A stretch of DNA of 64,000 bases from Ardenticatenaceae bacterium (GTDB lineage Bacteria > Chloroflexota > Anaerolineae > Promineifilales > Promineifilaceae): contig JACKCB010000001.1 in NCBI GenBank assembly GCA_020634235.1, forward strand, positions 992,001 to 1,056,000. Direction: 5' to 3'. How positions within the stretch are numbered: position 1 is the first letter of the stretch; each line of letters starts with the position of its first letter. Below, piece by piece: positions 45,008 to 53,692 of this stretch. The position numbers and the translations under genes are program-made. The notes under the pieces were generated by a model, which was given only the letters and a program-made list of their open reading frames with translations, did no database searches and had not been told where the DNA came from.

Positions 45008-45154
45008 ATTTCCCCCTCATATTGTACATTTTTCGCACGCCCACTCCCGGTTTCATACAATTTTTACACAGGGTTTCCATTTTATTTGTACGAACGGATT
45101 CTATATTGGGGCTATCTGTAGATTTGCTTGCCTGTTTTGTCAGGAGATGTTTGA

Positions 45155-45418
45155 ATGCCGAAGTCTGCCAATAAACGGATTGGTGAGTGCCCGGAATGCC
45201 AGGCCGAAGTTCGCCTGCGCCGCGCGCCTCACCTTGGCCAAAAAGTAACCTGCTACAGCTGTGGGGCCAAGCTGGAAATTACGCGCAAAGACCCTATCGA
45301 ACTTGACTGGGCGTTTGACGACCCCCTGGAAGACGACGAAGAGCTGGAGATTGATTTTGACCAGCTCGACAAGTACGAAAGCTATAGAGACGAAGCCGAT
45401 TGGGATACGCGCTTTTAG
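45155..45418 (+). CDS. LysW-like zinc-ribbon acidic protein (first of two)
   Basis: 87 residues. A zinc ribbon (C12-x2-C15, C33-x2-C36) is followed by LEITRKDPIELDWAFDD and a very acidic tail. The first 50 residues follow the LysW/ArgW amino-group carrier pattern (CPEC, LG, C-x2-C, LE...DPIELD). LysW ends in EDWGE, whose last Glu carries the substrate. This protein ends DEADWDTRF instead, so carrier function is doubtful. The ATG has caggagat upstream. Confidence 0.7.
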   Translation: MPKSANKRIGECPECQAEVRLRRAPHLGQKVTCYSCGAKLEITRKDPIELDWAFDDPLEDDEELEIDFDQLDKYESYRDEADWDTRF

Positions 45419-45702
45419 ACAGCCGTACCTGAACAACTTCACCGTTTATTGGCTGCTTCTGTTCCGGCAACCTTTAGGCGGTGCGTGCGAGCGGGCCATT
45501 ACGCCAGGACAGCATGTCTCACCGGCCACTGACCTTTCCCCTGCCGCCCGGTGAACAAAGCATTGGCCTGCTGCTGGCGCACATGAAAACGAATCCTCGC
45601 CCACAGCAACCCGGCCGGGTTCCCCCACACCGCCAAAAAGAGCGCCAGGGAGTCGTCTGGCACTCACCCTTCTACCCACTTGACCATTGCCAGGAGAATA
45701 CA

Positions 45703-45951
45703 ATGGCTAGAGCAATATGTCCTGAATGTGATGTAGTGTTCGAACTCATCGCCCCCCACCTGGGGCAGTTAGTAGACTGCCCAGCGTGCGACCAGCCGCT
45801 TGAGGTGATTGGGCTGAACCCATTAGAGCTTGATTGGGCGGACACAGAAGACGATTTCGATTTCGACCTGGACGAAGATGAGGACTTCGAACTGGACGAC
45901 GAAGACCTGGACCTGGATGACGACGATCTCGAAGACGAGATAGATTACTAA
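45703..45951 (+). CDS. LysW-like zinc-ribbon hyperacidic protein (second of two)
   Basis: 82 residues. The zinc ribbon (C6-x2-C9, C26-x2-C29) and LEVIGLNPLELDWADTED fit LysW. The last 35 residues are almost only Asp, Glu, Leu and Phe, ending DEIDY, not EDWGE. It is a paralogue of the gene 285 bp upstream. No LysX/ArgX ligase gene is near. A good Shine-Dalgarno sequence (caggaga) precedes the ATG. Confidence 0.72.
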   Translation: MARAICPECDVVFELIAPHLGQLVDCPACDQPLEVIGLNPLELDWADTEDDFDFDLDEDEDFELDDEDLDLDDDDLEDEIDY

Positions 45952-46156
45952 GACCGCGGCACGTGCCCTGGCGTGCCGGCACCTGTTGGCACAAGCCGGC
46001 CCACGGAAGTAGCTGCTTTGCCCGGCCAGCTTCACTGCCGGCTTCCCCCTTCACCTAGAGAAGTGTTGCTGCCTGCCACTTTACGTCTGGCCCATCGCCC
46101 AGCCCGGCCAAGTCTAAACAGCAGCTAAACACGCCTGCTGCCGCACGTCCCCCTGC

Positions 46157-46185
46157 TTGCCCCCCACCCCACCCCCCTATACAAT
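46157..46185 (+). promoter_or_regulatory. Candidate promoter of coaX
   Basis: TTGCCC (46157-46162), a 17-bp C-rich spacer and TACAAT (46180-46185), 56 bp before the coaX ATG. Confidence 0.6.
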
Positions 46186-46241
46186 CCCACGTCAACGTTC
46201 AAGCGGGCGAACGATCCAACGTTCAAACTCACCAACACACT

Positions 46242-47012
46242 ATGCTACTCGCCATCGACATCGGCAACACCAACATCACCCTGGGCTTATGGGACGGCAG
46301 CGCCTGGCAATTGCAGTGGCGGCTGCGCACCATCCACGACCAGACAGTAGACGAATACGGCATCTACCTGAAAATGCTGCTGCGCGAGGTCAACCTGGCC
46401 AACGCCATTGACCGGGTCATCCTCTCCAGCGTCGTGCCCGCCCTCACCAGCACCTTTGCCGACGTGTGCGAGCGCTATCTAAAACAGACCGCGCTGCTGG
46501 TCCGGCCGGATACCGACACCGGCATCCGCATCGCCACCGACAACCCGGCCGAGGTGGGTGCTGACCGCATTGTCAACACGGTAGCCGCCTACCAGCAATA
46601 CGGCGGGCCAACTATCGTCGTCGACATGGGTACCGCCACCACCCTGGATGCCATCTCAGCCGACGGCGCGCTGCTGGGTGTGATCATCTTTCCCGGCATG
46701 AAGCTCACCGCCGACGCGCTGGCCAGCCGGGCCGCCCAATTGAGCCGCGTGGCCCTGGAAGCGCCGCCCCACGTGCTGGGCCGCAACACCATCCACGCCG
46801 TGCAATCGGGGCTGGTATTTGGCTATGCCAGTCTAGTCGAAGGGCTGGTCCAGCGTTTGCGCGCCGAATTAGACGTGCCCCAGGCCACGGTCGTGGGCAC
46901 CGGCGGGCTAATCCGGCTCATCCAGCCCCATACCCCGGTGATCGACTACGTGGACCCGTGGCTAACATTGACCGGCCTGCGCCTGATTAGTGAGCGAATT
47001 CGGGGACGGTAG
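46242..47012 (+). CDS. coaX: Type III pantothenate kinase
   Basis: 256 residues. The N-terminal phosphate motif MLLAIDIGNTNITLGLWDG, the PAEVGADRIVNTVAAY segment and VVDMGTATTLD are characteristic of CoaX. The C-terminal VVGTGGLIRL closes the ASKHA fold. It phosphorylates pantothenate in the first step of coenzyme A synthesis. Normal length. Confidence 0.95.
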   Translation: MLLAIDIGNTNITLGLWDGSAWQLQWRLRTIHDQTVDEYGIYLKMLLREVNLANAIDRVILSSVVPALTSTFADVCERYLKQTALLVRPDTDTGIRIATDNPAEVGADRIVNTVAAYQQYGGPTIVVDMGTATTLDAISADGALLGVIIFPGMKLTADALASRAAQLSRVALEAPPHVLGRNTIHAVQSGLVFGYASLVEGLVQRLRAELDVPQATVVGTGGLIRLIQPHTPVIDYVDPWLTLTGLRLISERIRGR

Positions 47013-47054
47013 CCTCCCCCGGCCGGGCAGCCCACCGGTCAGATCAAACAGCCT

Positions 47055-48674
47055 ATGCACCACATGAACCAGCGCCGCAGGCCACCAGGCCCCACCACCC
47101 ACGCCCACCACCCCCTCATGGCCTTGCTGCTGCTGGCCATGCTGCTGCTAAGCGCCTGCAAACCCGCCTTTCTAGACCCGCCGCGCCTGGCGACCGCCTC
47201 AGCCATGGCGGCCACACCCCGTCCGGCCGGCACCACGGCGCCAGAACGAGGCACGCCGCTGGTGCTGCCCGCCCCCACGCCCACCGGTGGCCCCCAGGTA
47301 ACCCCACCGCCCCCGGCCGGGGGCACCACCAACCCCACCCTCACCTTCTGGGCCAACCAAACCACGCCCGAGGAAGCCATCGTGCTGCAGCAGATCGTGG
47401 ACAACTTCACTGCCGCCCACAACATCGACGTGGAACTGTTCCTGGTGGAACCGGAACTACTGCCCGACCTGATGCAAACAGCCGTCGTTTCCGACGACAT
47501 CGCCCTGCCCGACATTTTGCTGCTGCCGCTGGAATACACTGTGGGTTGGGCCGAAGCGGGCATTCTGGATCCAGTCCCGGCCGGGCAGGTTGTGGCCAGT
47601 CTGGACCCCGCCACCTTTGACCCCGTTGCGCTAGATCTGGTGCAGGTAGAGGGCGGCCCCGCCGCCGTGCCCAGCGACGGCTGGCAGCAGCTCCTCATCT
47701 ACCGCCAGGATTGGTTCGACCAGCGCAACCTCGCCCCACCGCTAGACTTCACCAGCATGATCACCGCCGGGCAAACCATCTCCGACCGCCTGGCCCTGCG
47801 CTCCGGCTTCGTCATCCCCACCGAATCATCCCTGGTAGCCACCAGCCGCGTCTTTGAGCAGATGGCCATTGCCAATGGCTGCCAGCTCATTGATGAAAAG
47901 GGCGAACTGCTAATTCTGGAACCGGCCTGCCAGGATGCCCTGGAGTTTTATCGCCTGTTGTGCAACAGCTACTGCCCGCCCGGCGTGCAAACCGAAGTCA
48001 GCGCCCGCAACGCCTACCTCAACGGCCGCACCGGCATGATCATGGCCCCGCCCAGCATCTTGCCCCAGATTGCCGGCCTGGATCCGGCCGCGTCCCCCAA
48101 CTGCCCCGACTGCACCACCACCGACTACCTGGCCCGCAACGCCGGCATCGTCACCCGGATAACCGGCCGCGGACCGGCCGCATCCGCCGAGAACCTGGGC
48201 AATCTCACCTACCTGGGCGTCACCACCGCAGCCAACAGCGAGGCCGCCACCGCCTTCCTGCAATACTGGTATAACGAGGCCTACCTGGACTGGCTGGCGG
48301 TGAATCCGGAAATGAAGGTGCCCATGCGCCTGGGCACGCCAGAGAATCCATCCCAGTTCCGCGACGCCTGGTTTGACCTGCCAATGACCCCCGGCGGCCC
48401 AACCGTGAGTGACGTTTATGGCGCAGAGACGGCGGCGCAGTTGGCCACGGGTGTGGCCAACCCCAACCGCTGGGGCTTCACCCAGGGACATGGGGCCTTG
48501 ATTACCGATGTTTACCAGGACTTGATGTTGTCGATCCTGCTGCAAGAGCTGCTGAGCGGCTACTATGATAGCAGCCGGGCGGCCATTGAAGGGTACAAAC
48601 GGCTGGTAGACTTGATCCCGAACTACGCTTATTATGTGGAACCGGAAGCCACAGCCACACCTTTCCGGCCATAG
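47055..48674 (+). CDS. Extracellular solute-binding lipoprotein (ABC transporter family 1)
   Basis: 539 residues from ATG 47055 (a second ATG at 47064). A signal peptide ends in the lipobox LLSAC (about residue 35), then a Pro/Thr-rich linker containing a palindrome-encoded PPPAGG. The rest follows sugar-binding proteins of family 1 (LTFWANQTTPEEAIVLQQIV, GRTGMIMAPPSILPQIAG, LGVTTAANSEAATAFLQYW). No ABC permease or ATPase gene is close, so it is an orphan or serves a distant transporter. Confidence 0.85.
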   Translation: MHHMNQRRRPPGPTTHAHHPLMALLLLAMLLLSACKPAFLDPPRLATASAMAATPRPAGTTAPERGTPLVLPAPTPTGGPQVTPPPPAGGTTNPTLTFWANQTTPEEAIVLQQIVDNFTAAHNIDVELFLVEPELLPDLMQTAVVSDDIALPDILLLPLEYTVGWAEAGILDPVPAGQVVASLDPATFDPVALDLVQVEGGPAAVPSDGWQQLLIYRQDWFDQRNLAPPLDFTSMITAGQTISDRLALRSGFVIPTESSLVATSRVFEQMAIANGCQLIDEKGELLILEPACQDALEFYRLLCNSYCPPGVQTEVSARNAYLNGRTGMIMAPPSILPQIAGLDPAASPNCPDCTTTDYLARNAGIVTRITGRGPAASAENLGNLTYLGVTTAANSEAATAFLQYWYNEAYLDWLAVNPEMKVPMRLGTPENPSQFRDAWFDLPMTPGGPTVSDVYGAETAAQLATGVANPNRWGFTQGHGALITDVYQDLMLSILLQELLSGYYDSSRAAIEGYKRLVDLIPNYAYYVEPEATATPFRP

Positions 48675-48722
48675 ATGGCCTGCCGGCGGCCCGCGCCGGC
48701 CCAATTCGCTGCGGAGTCATGC

Positions 48723-49754
48723 ATGACAGAAGCTTGGGACACGATGGAGACGGAAGCCGAACTCCCGTATGAGGAAGAGCTGTTCGGCATTCTGACCGAT
48801 GATGGGCTTTACCTGGATTGTACGCTGGTGAAACCGGCCGGGTTGCCCGATGAGGCTTATCGCGGACTGCGGGTGTGGGTACCACGCTACCCGCTAACCA
48901 AAAGCACGCTCATTGCCTGTGCGCGGCAAGAGGTGGTGGCCGCCGCCCCGGCCGGGAAGGTTGGCCACCTGGTATTTGACCTGCGCGGCACCGGTTTCAG
49001 CGACGGCGACCCCCGCGACACCAATTTCAACCTGGACTTGCAGGCGGTTCGCCTGTGGGCTACGGAACGCTTTGGGCCGATTCCCCTAAGCCTGTTAGGA
49101 CATCCCCAGGGCCAGGGGCGCGCCCGGCTGCTGCCCATCCGGCCGGGGGTGGCCATGGAAATCTACCTCTACACGCCCACTGCCCCCACAGACAAACCGC
49201 CCATTCTCTACCTGGCCACCTACGCCAACTTCAGCGCCCCCGACGACGCGGTTTGTGCCGCCCTGGCCGGGGCGGGTTATCCCGTCTACGGCCTGGACCC
49301 GCTGCGTTATCTGCTCCATGCCAGCCTTCCCGGCCGGGTCTTGCCATCTCAGCTCTGGGCCGACCTCAACACCTTACGCGCCGCGCTGCCGGCCGATCCC
49401 ATCCTACTGGGCCAGCCAGTCTCAGCCGGCCTGGCCTTGTTATGGGCCTCCGGCGTGCCCAGCGTGCGCGGCGTTATCGCCATCGGCCATACCCAGATAG
49501 CCTTCAAACCCGGTCACATCTTCCAAAATGACAACGTACACAACTTCTTCCTGGGCCGCCACGTGCAGCAGATCGCGCCCCGGCCGGTACTGTTCGTCCT
49601 GCAAGAAAACCACCCCCTGGGCGGCGACCCCGAAGAACAAGCCGCCCTCTACCAGACCTGTGGCCACCCCCGCAAGCGCATCACCACCCAAAAACTCACC
49701 CTCACCCTACTCCTGGAGCTGCTAGACTGGGTCCAGGCCCAGCCCAGCCCCTAA
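48723..49754 (+). CDS. Alpha/beta-hydrolase-like protein with degenerate active site
   Basis: 343 residues from the ATG with ggag upstream. The strand-turn-helix pattern of alpha/beta hydrolases is visible twice (LVFDLRGTGFSDG, then LSLLGHPQG; and again GLDPLRYLL, then ILLGQPVSAGLALLWASG). The nucleophile elbow GxSxG is replaced by GHPQG, so a classical Ser hydrolase activity is not expected. The final HPLGGDPEEQ might hold a His. The role is unknown. Confidence 0.6.
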   Translation: MTEAWDTMETEAELPYEEELFGILTDDGLYLDCTLVKPAGLPDEAYRGLRVWVPRYPLTKSTLIACARQEVVAAAPAGKVGHLVFDLRGTGFSDGDPRDTNFNLDLQAVRLWATERFGPIPLSLLGHPQGQGRARLLPIRPGVAMEIYLYTPTAPTDKPPILYLATYANFSAPDDAVCAALAGAGYPVYGLDPLRYLLHASLPGRVLPSQLWADLNTLRAALPADPILLGQPVSAGLALLWASGVPSVRGVIAIGHTQIAFKPGHIFQNDNVHNFFLGRHVQQIAPRPVLFVLQENHPLGGDPEEQAALYQTCGHPRKRITTQKLTLTLLLELLDWVQAQPSP

Positions 49755-49826
49755 GAACACCACGCCCCGTCACTACCAGGCCACAAGCTGCGGCCGGTCT
49801 CCTGACCATGCCACCCGACGGGAGTT

Positions 49827-50050
49827 AGCAATTCTAATTGTGGCCTTCAGGCGCTGACCCCGCGCGGGATAGAAACAAGGGGTTTTTCAATTTTGGGGGT
49901 CAAAGACCCCCAAAATTGAAAAACCCACACCTCCTGGCGTCGCCAGGCGCGCAGCGCCGAGGCGACGCCCCTGAGGTTGGCCAGCAACAAGCGCTAGATT
50001 TGCAAAGATGAGTCTGTCAAAAATGAACCAGGCCAAATTTAGAATTGCTG
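49827..50050 (+). repeat. Dispersed repeat, copy B, with internal 22-bp hairpin
   Basis: Both ends match copy A (6337-6479). The centre holds an extra segment absent from copy A. In it 49880-49901 and 49905-49926 form a perfect 22-bp inverted repeat with an AAA loop (left arm GGGTTTTTCAATTTTGGGGG, then TC). The right half of the repeat ends 17 bp before the dnaN -35 box. The hairpin may end transcription from the upstream hydrolase gene; on both strands the arms contain a run of five T. Confidence 0.85.
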
Positions 50051-50067
50051 ACAACCGAAGATCATAC

Positions 50068-50096
50068 TTGCCAGCACACCCCAGATTTTGTATACT
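50068..50096 (+). promoter_or_regulatory. Promoter of dnaN
   Basis: TTGCCA (50068-50073), a 17-bp spacer and TATACT (50091-50096). The predicted transcription start near 50103 makes the earlier in-frame start at 50045 impossible and points to ATG 50150. Confidence 0.82.
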
Positions 50097-50149
50097 ATTT
50101 TCATGGGGACATGCGGGCTACTACAACAAAACTTTTTGGGAGAAGGGTG

Positions 50150-51283
50150 ATGAAGGTAACCTGTTCACAAGAAAATTTGGCCAAAGGGCTGGGAATCGTA
50201 GGGCGAGCCGTTAGCGTGCGGTCAACCCTGCCGGTATTAGGCAACGTTCTGCTGTCCAGTGACAACGGCCGCCTCAAACTGGCCGCCACCAATCTGGAAA
50301 TCGTCATCATCTGCTGGATTGAGGCCAGGATTCTAGAAGAGGGTTCCATCACCGTGCCGGCCCGCATCTTCAATGACCTGGTCAACGCCCTGCCCCAGGA
50401 ACAAATCGATCTACAACTCAACCAGGAAACGCAAACCCTGCACATCGCCTGCGCGCGAACCGAAGCCAACGTCAAAGGCATCCCGGCCGAGGAGTTCCCC
50501 GCCGTGCCCGAAAACCAGACAGACCAGCGTGTACGCATCGACGCCGCCGAATTCAAAGAGATGATCAACCAGGTCGTCTTTGCGGCCGCCGTCGACGATG
50601 CCCGCCCCACCCTCACCGGCATCAACACCCACTTCCAAAGCAGCACCATCAAAATGGCCGCCACCGACGGCTTCCGCCTGTCGGTGCGCGAAGCCAAGTG
50701 CGAGAACAGCATGAACGCCCCCCAGTCCGTCATCCTGCCCGCCCGCGCGCTCACCGAACTGGCACGGATCATGGGGGACGGCAGCGAGTACGTCGAAATC
50801 ACGCTGACCGGCAGCCGGGGGCAGGTGATGTTTGAGCTGGACACCGTGCGCATGATTTCGCAAACCATCGACGGCAACTTCCCCGACTTCACCAGCGTCA
50901 TGCCCGTCAGCCACAAGACCCGAACCGTCCTCAACACCGCCAGCTTCCTGAAGGCCTGCAAAACAGCCAACATCTTTGCCCGCGAAGCCAGCCACACCGC
51001 CCGGGTAAGAATCGAGCCGGACAACGAATTGATGCCGGGCTACGCCACCATCAGCGCCACCAGCGCCGAAACGGGCAACAACATCGCCCAAATTGACGCC
51101 ATTGTCGAAGGCCGGGGCATCGAGCTAAACTTCAACGTCAAATACATCACCGACGTGCTGTCCGTGATTAGCACCCCCCAGGTCGCACTAGAGACGAACT
51201 CCACCACCGAACCAGGGGTCATCAAACCCGTGGGCAAGGATGACTTTGTCCACATCATCATGCCCATGCAGTTCGGCCGCTAG
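50150..51283 (+). CDS. dnaN: DNA polymerase III beta sliding clamp
   Basis: 377 residues from MKVTCSQENLAKGL, set by the promoter and by agaaggg upstream. Three repeated clamp domains are visible. Recognisable segments are RSTLPVLGNVLLS, LAATNLEIVI, FPAVPEN, GINTHFQSSTIKMAATDGFRLSV and the C-terminal HIIMPMQFG. It forms a ring on DNA that tethers the replicative polymerase. dnaA and recF are not adjacent. The gene carries no copy of the iterated palindrome. Confidence 0.96.
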   Translation: MKVTCSQENLAKGLGIVGRAVSVRSTLPVLGNVLLSSDNGRLKLAATNLEIVIICWIEARILEEGSITVPARIFNDLVNALPQEQIDLQLNQETQTLHIACARTEANVKGIPAEEFPAVPENQTDQRVRIDAAEFKEMINQVVFAAAVDDARPTLTGINTHFQSSTIKMAATDGFRLSVREAKCENSMNAPQSVILPARALTELARIMGDGSEYVEITLTGSRGQVMFELDTVRMISQTIDGNFPDFTSVMPVSHKTRTVLNTASFLKACKTANIFAREASHTARVRIEPDNELMPGYATISATSAETGNNIAQIDAIVEGRGIELNFNVKYITDVLSVISTPQVALETNSTTEPGVIKPVGKDDFVHIIMPMQFGR

Positions 51284-51295
51284 TTATCTGCAAAT

Positions 51296-51347
51296 AGCGC
51301 TGGAGGGGGGAGCCAGCGGCATCTTGTCCGGGAATCCCTCCAGCGCT
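51296..51347. terminator. Bidirectional hairpin between dnaN and the chelatase genes
   Basis: AGCGCTGGAGGG (51296-51307) pairs perfectly with CCCTCCAGCGCT (51336-51347). It lies between two convergent genes. There is no T run on either side. Confidence 0.7.
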
Positions 51348-51373
51348 CGCTCTGACCCCATACGCTTGCCCTT

Positions 51374-52285
51374 CTACTCCAAGACGTCCAACACCGTCTT
51401 GTACAGCGTATCCGCCCGCAAATCCTCCAGGGCGTGGCAGGGCGCGCCTAGTTTTTCGGCCAGCAGCCGGGCCAATCCCTGATCAAAAGCCACATGCTCC
51501 ATGTTAATCACTACCGAGCGGATCTCCGAACGCTGGATTAGCTCGGCGATGCGGTGGGCCTCCTCTTGCGGAGGCAGGTCGCTCATGCTCACATTGCCGG
51601 CCCCGTCGGTCAGCAGGATCATGAGCGGCATGACGTCGGGATGCAAATTCGCCTCACGACGGAACACTTCGTAGGCCATTAGCAGCCCGGCCGAGAGCGG
51701 CGTTTTGCCCCCCACCGCAATGTCGGACAGCGCCTTGCGGGCTAGTTGAACCGAGTTGGTGGGTGGCAGCACCAGGTTGGCGTTATTCTTGTGGAAGACA
51801 ATCAGCCCCACCCGGTCCCGCCGCTGGTAGGCATCGGTTAGCAGCGATAGGATGGCCCCTTTGGTGGCCTCCATGCGCTCGGCAACTGCCATGCTCCAAC
51901 TGGCATCCACCACAAACAGAATGAGATTGGCAGCCCGCCGCACGCGCACCTTTTCGCGCAGATCGCTCTTTTGCAGGGCCAGGGCCATCTTGCTGCGGTC
52001 GCGACCTAGCTGGTGAGGAGCGGCAGCGCGCAGAGTTGCATCAAAAGCCAGGTCGGTGATTTTCTCTTTGCGGGGAATGCGGGCCTGGATGTAACGGCCC
52101 CGTTTGCGGTCGGTCTTGGTGCGGGAGCGGCGGCCAGCCTGGCGGCGTGTCAGGCGGTCTAGCTGGGTATCTAGCCGCCGGGTAGAAAACTCCTGGGTGG
52201 CCGCTTTCTTCTGGCCACCTTCCCACCAGTACCCTTCTTGCGGGGTTTGGGGCACTGTTTGTGGGCCAGCTTCGGTCTGGCCCAC
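51374..52285 (-). CDS. VWA-domain chelatase subunit (BchD/ChlD C-terminal-like)
   Basis: 303 residues from a GTG, although the frame is open back to 52372. A basic, Arg-rich linker (residues about 40-75, TRRQAGRRSRTKTDRKRGR) leads to a von Willebrand A domain with a MIDAS site (FVVDASWSM, then TPLSAGLL and MILLTDGAGN). This corresponds to the C-terminal half of magnesium or cobalt chelatase subunit D. The upstream ATPase is encoded in the +1 frame and ends within this open frame. The GTG start has only a weak AAGGGG upstream. A frameshift product may be the main form. Confidence 0.85.
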   Translation of the reverse strand: MGQTEAGPQTVPQTPQEGYWWEGGQKKAATQEFSTRRLDTQLDRLTRRQAGRRSRTKTDRKRGRYIQARIPRKEKITDLAFDATLRAAAPHQLGRDRSKMALALQKSDLREKVRVRRAANLILFVVDASWSMAVAERMEATKGAILSLLTDAYQRRDRVGLIVFHKNNANLVLPPTNSVQLARKALSDIAVGGKTPLSAGLLMAYEVFRREANLHPDVMPLMILLTDGAGNVSMSDLPPQEEAHRIAELIQRSEIRSVVINMEHVAFDQGLARLLAEKLGAPCHALEDLRADTLYKTVLDVLE

Positions 52286-52311
52286 TTCGGCCCCTTCGCT
52301 GGCTTCAGAAT

Positions 52312-53418
52312 CTAGGGTCTGTTTTTTTTTAGGGGGCTGGTGTCCTGATTTTCTTCGGTGAGGTCGCCGGGGTCACCATTGCCCCACTCGCTTTGGGCCT
52401 GTTCTAGACGCTCTTCCAGGGCAAACATGTTCACGGTCGCTTCCTGGAAGGCCCGCCCCTTGATGCGGTGAGGCAGGGCCAGTTCCGCGGCCAGGAGGAT
52501 GTCTTCGTCGCTCACCCGATCGCGGGCTTGCAGGGCGGCGTGGGCCTGTGCCCCCCGCAGGATAACCAGGTCGGCGCGGTGACCATCTACTTTGAAGGAG
52601 GCGGTGAGATGGGCGATGGCGGCCAGATCACGGCGGGAGTAACGCACGTAGTTGACCATTTCGCGCGCCTGGGCAATTTGCTGTGAGAGCTGGCGCTCTT
52701 GTTCGGCCCATTGGGTGTAGAACCCGGCCGGGTCCAACTCAAAACCCAGTCGCCGCTCCATAATCTCAATCCGCTGCCGCGTGTCTAACAAGCCACTGAT
52801 TTGCACCGCAAAAGCAAAGCGGTCCAGCAGTTGCGGGCGCAAATCCCCCTCTTCCGGGTTCATCGTGCCCACCAGGATAAAACGGGCCGGATGCGTGAAG
52901 CTGATCCCTTCCCGCTCAACCACGTTCACCCCCATAGCCGCCGAGTCCAGCAGCAGGTCCACCACGTGGTCATCCAGCAGATTCACCTCATCCACATAGA
53001 GCAGCCCCCGGTTCGCCGAGGCCAGCACACCGGCCTCAAAATGCTTTTCCCCCTTCTGGATCGCCTTCTCAATATCCAGCGTTCCCACCACGCGGTCCTC
53101 AGTGGCACTAACCGGCAGGTCCACAAATGGCGTCTGGCGCGTGGCCACCGTCAGGCTGCCCTGAGTGTGGCGCATACGGCACTCGTCGCACCATTCGCTG
53201 GGGCGGCGTGGGTCGCAGCCAAAGCGGCAGTCAGCCACAACCTCGATGTCCGGCAGCAGCGCCGCCAGCGCGCGCGCCGCGGTCGATTTGGCCGTCCCCC
53301 GTTCCCCGCGAATGAGAACCCCGCCAATCTGGGGATTCACGGCATTCAGGATCAGGGCCCGCTTCATGCGGTCTTGCCCAACGATGGCGGTGAAAGGAAA
53401 TACTGCTCGACGAGCCAT
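52312..53418 (-). CDS. AAA+ chelatase ATPase subunit (BchI/ChlI-like)
   Basis: 368 residues. Walker A is GERGTAKST (about 38-46), Walker B GLLYVDEVNLL, and sensor 1 ILVGTMNPEEGDLRPQLLDRF. A Cys cluster (DCRFGCDPRRP, then CDEC) lies in the helix-2 insert, as in other ChlI proteins. It hydrolyses ATP to drive metal insertion into a tetrapyrrole. No large BchH/CobN subunit is in the window, so the metal (Mg or Co) is open. The last codons pass through a run of nine A (CTA AAA AAA AAC) just before the stop. A Shine-Dalgarno sequence (ggagaa) precedes the ATG. Confidence 0.92.
   Translation of the reverse strand: MARRAVFPFTAIVGQDRMKRALILNAVNPQIGGVLIRGERGTAKSTAARALAALLPDIEVVADCRFGCDPRRPSEWCDECRMRHTQGSLTVATRQTPFVDLPVSATEDRVVGTLDIEKAIQKGEKHFEAGVLASANRGLLYVDEVNLLDDHVVDLLLDSAAMGVNVVEREGISFTHPARFILVGTMNPEEGDLRPQLLDRFAFAVQISGLLDTRQRIEIMERRLGFELDPAGFYTQWAEQERQLSQQIAQAREMVNYVRYSRRDLAAIAHLTASFKVDGHRADLVILRGAQAHAALQARDRVSDEDILLAAELALPHRIKGRAFQEATVNMFALEERLEQAQSEWGNGDPGDLTEENQDTSPLKKNRP
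52322..52330 (-). promoter_or_regulatory. A9 slippery run at the BchI/BchD junction (possible programmed frameshift)
   Basis: On the coding (minus) strand nine A residues fall in the ATPase frame as CTA-AAA-AAA-AAC, giving the classical A-AAA-AAA heptamer. A -1 shift enters the VWA frame, which is open from 52372 to 51374, and gives a fused product of about 680 residues. Without the shift, translation stops three codons later. Transcript slippage on A9 would work as well. Confidence 0.65.
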
Positions 53419-53692
53419 TCAAATTCTCCGGCTGAAATGGGGCTTTGGGAAAATTCGGGGGAAAGATGAGCGTGATTGGTGGTCTGTACCCGGCCGCGCC
53501 AGGTCCCCTGAAATCTTGGAAAACCCACGTAACTGATGTCAACGGGCGATTATACCGGAAGGTGCGGCGTGGGCAACCGGCCGGGACGCCTGCCTCCAAA
53601 ACCTACCGGCAAATTCCTGGAAACGGCCAACATGGTTTAGAATAAGCTAATCAGCTACATGGGCTGAGAAACCGACCCGTAAAGGTGAAACT

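Noticed and set aside
49755..50149. Replication origin next to dnaN
   Set aside because: dnaA is not adjacent, no cluster of DnaA boxes was seen and the region is explained by a dispersed repeat, a hairpin and the promoter.
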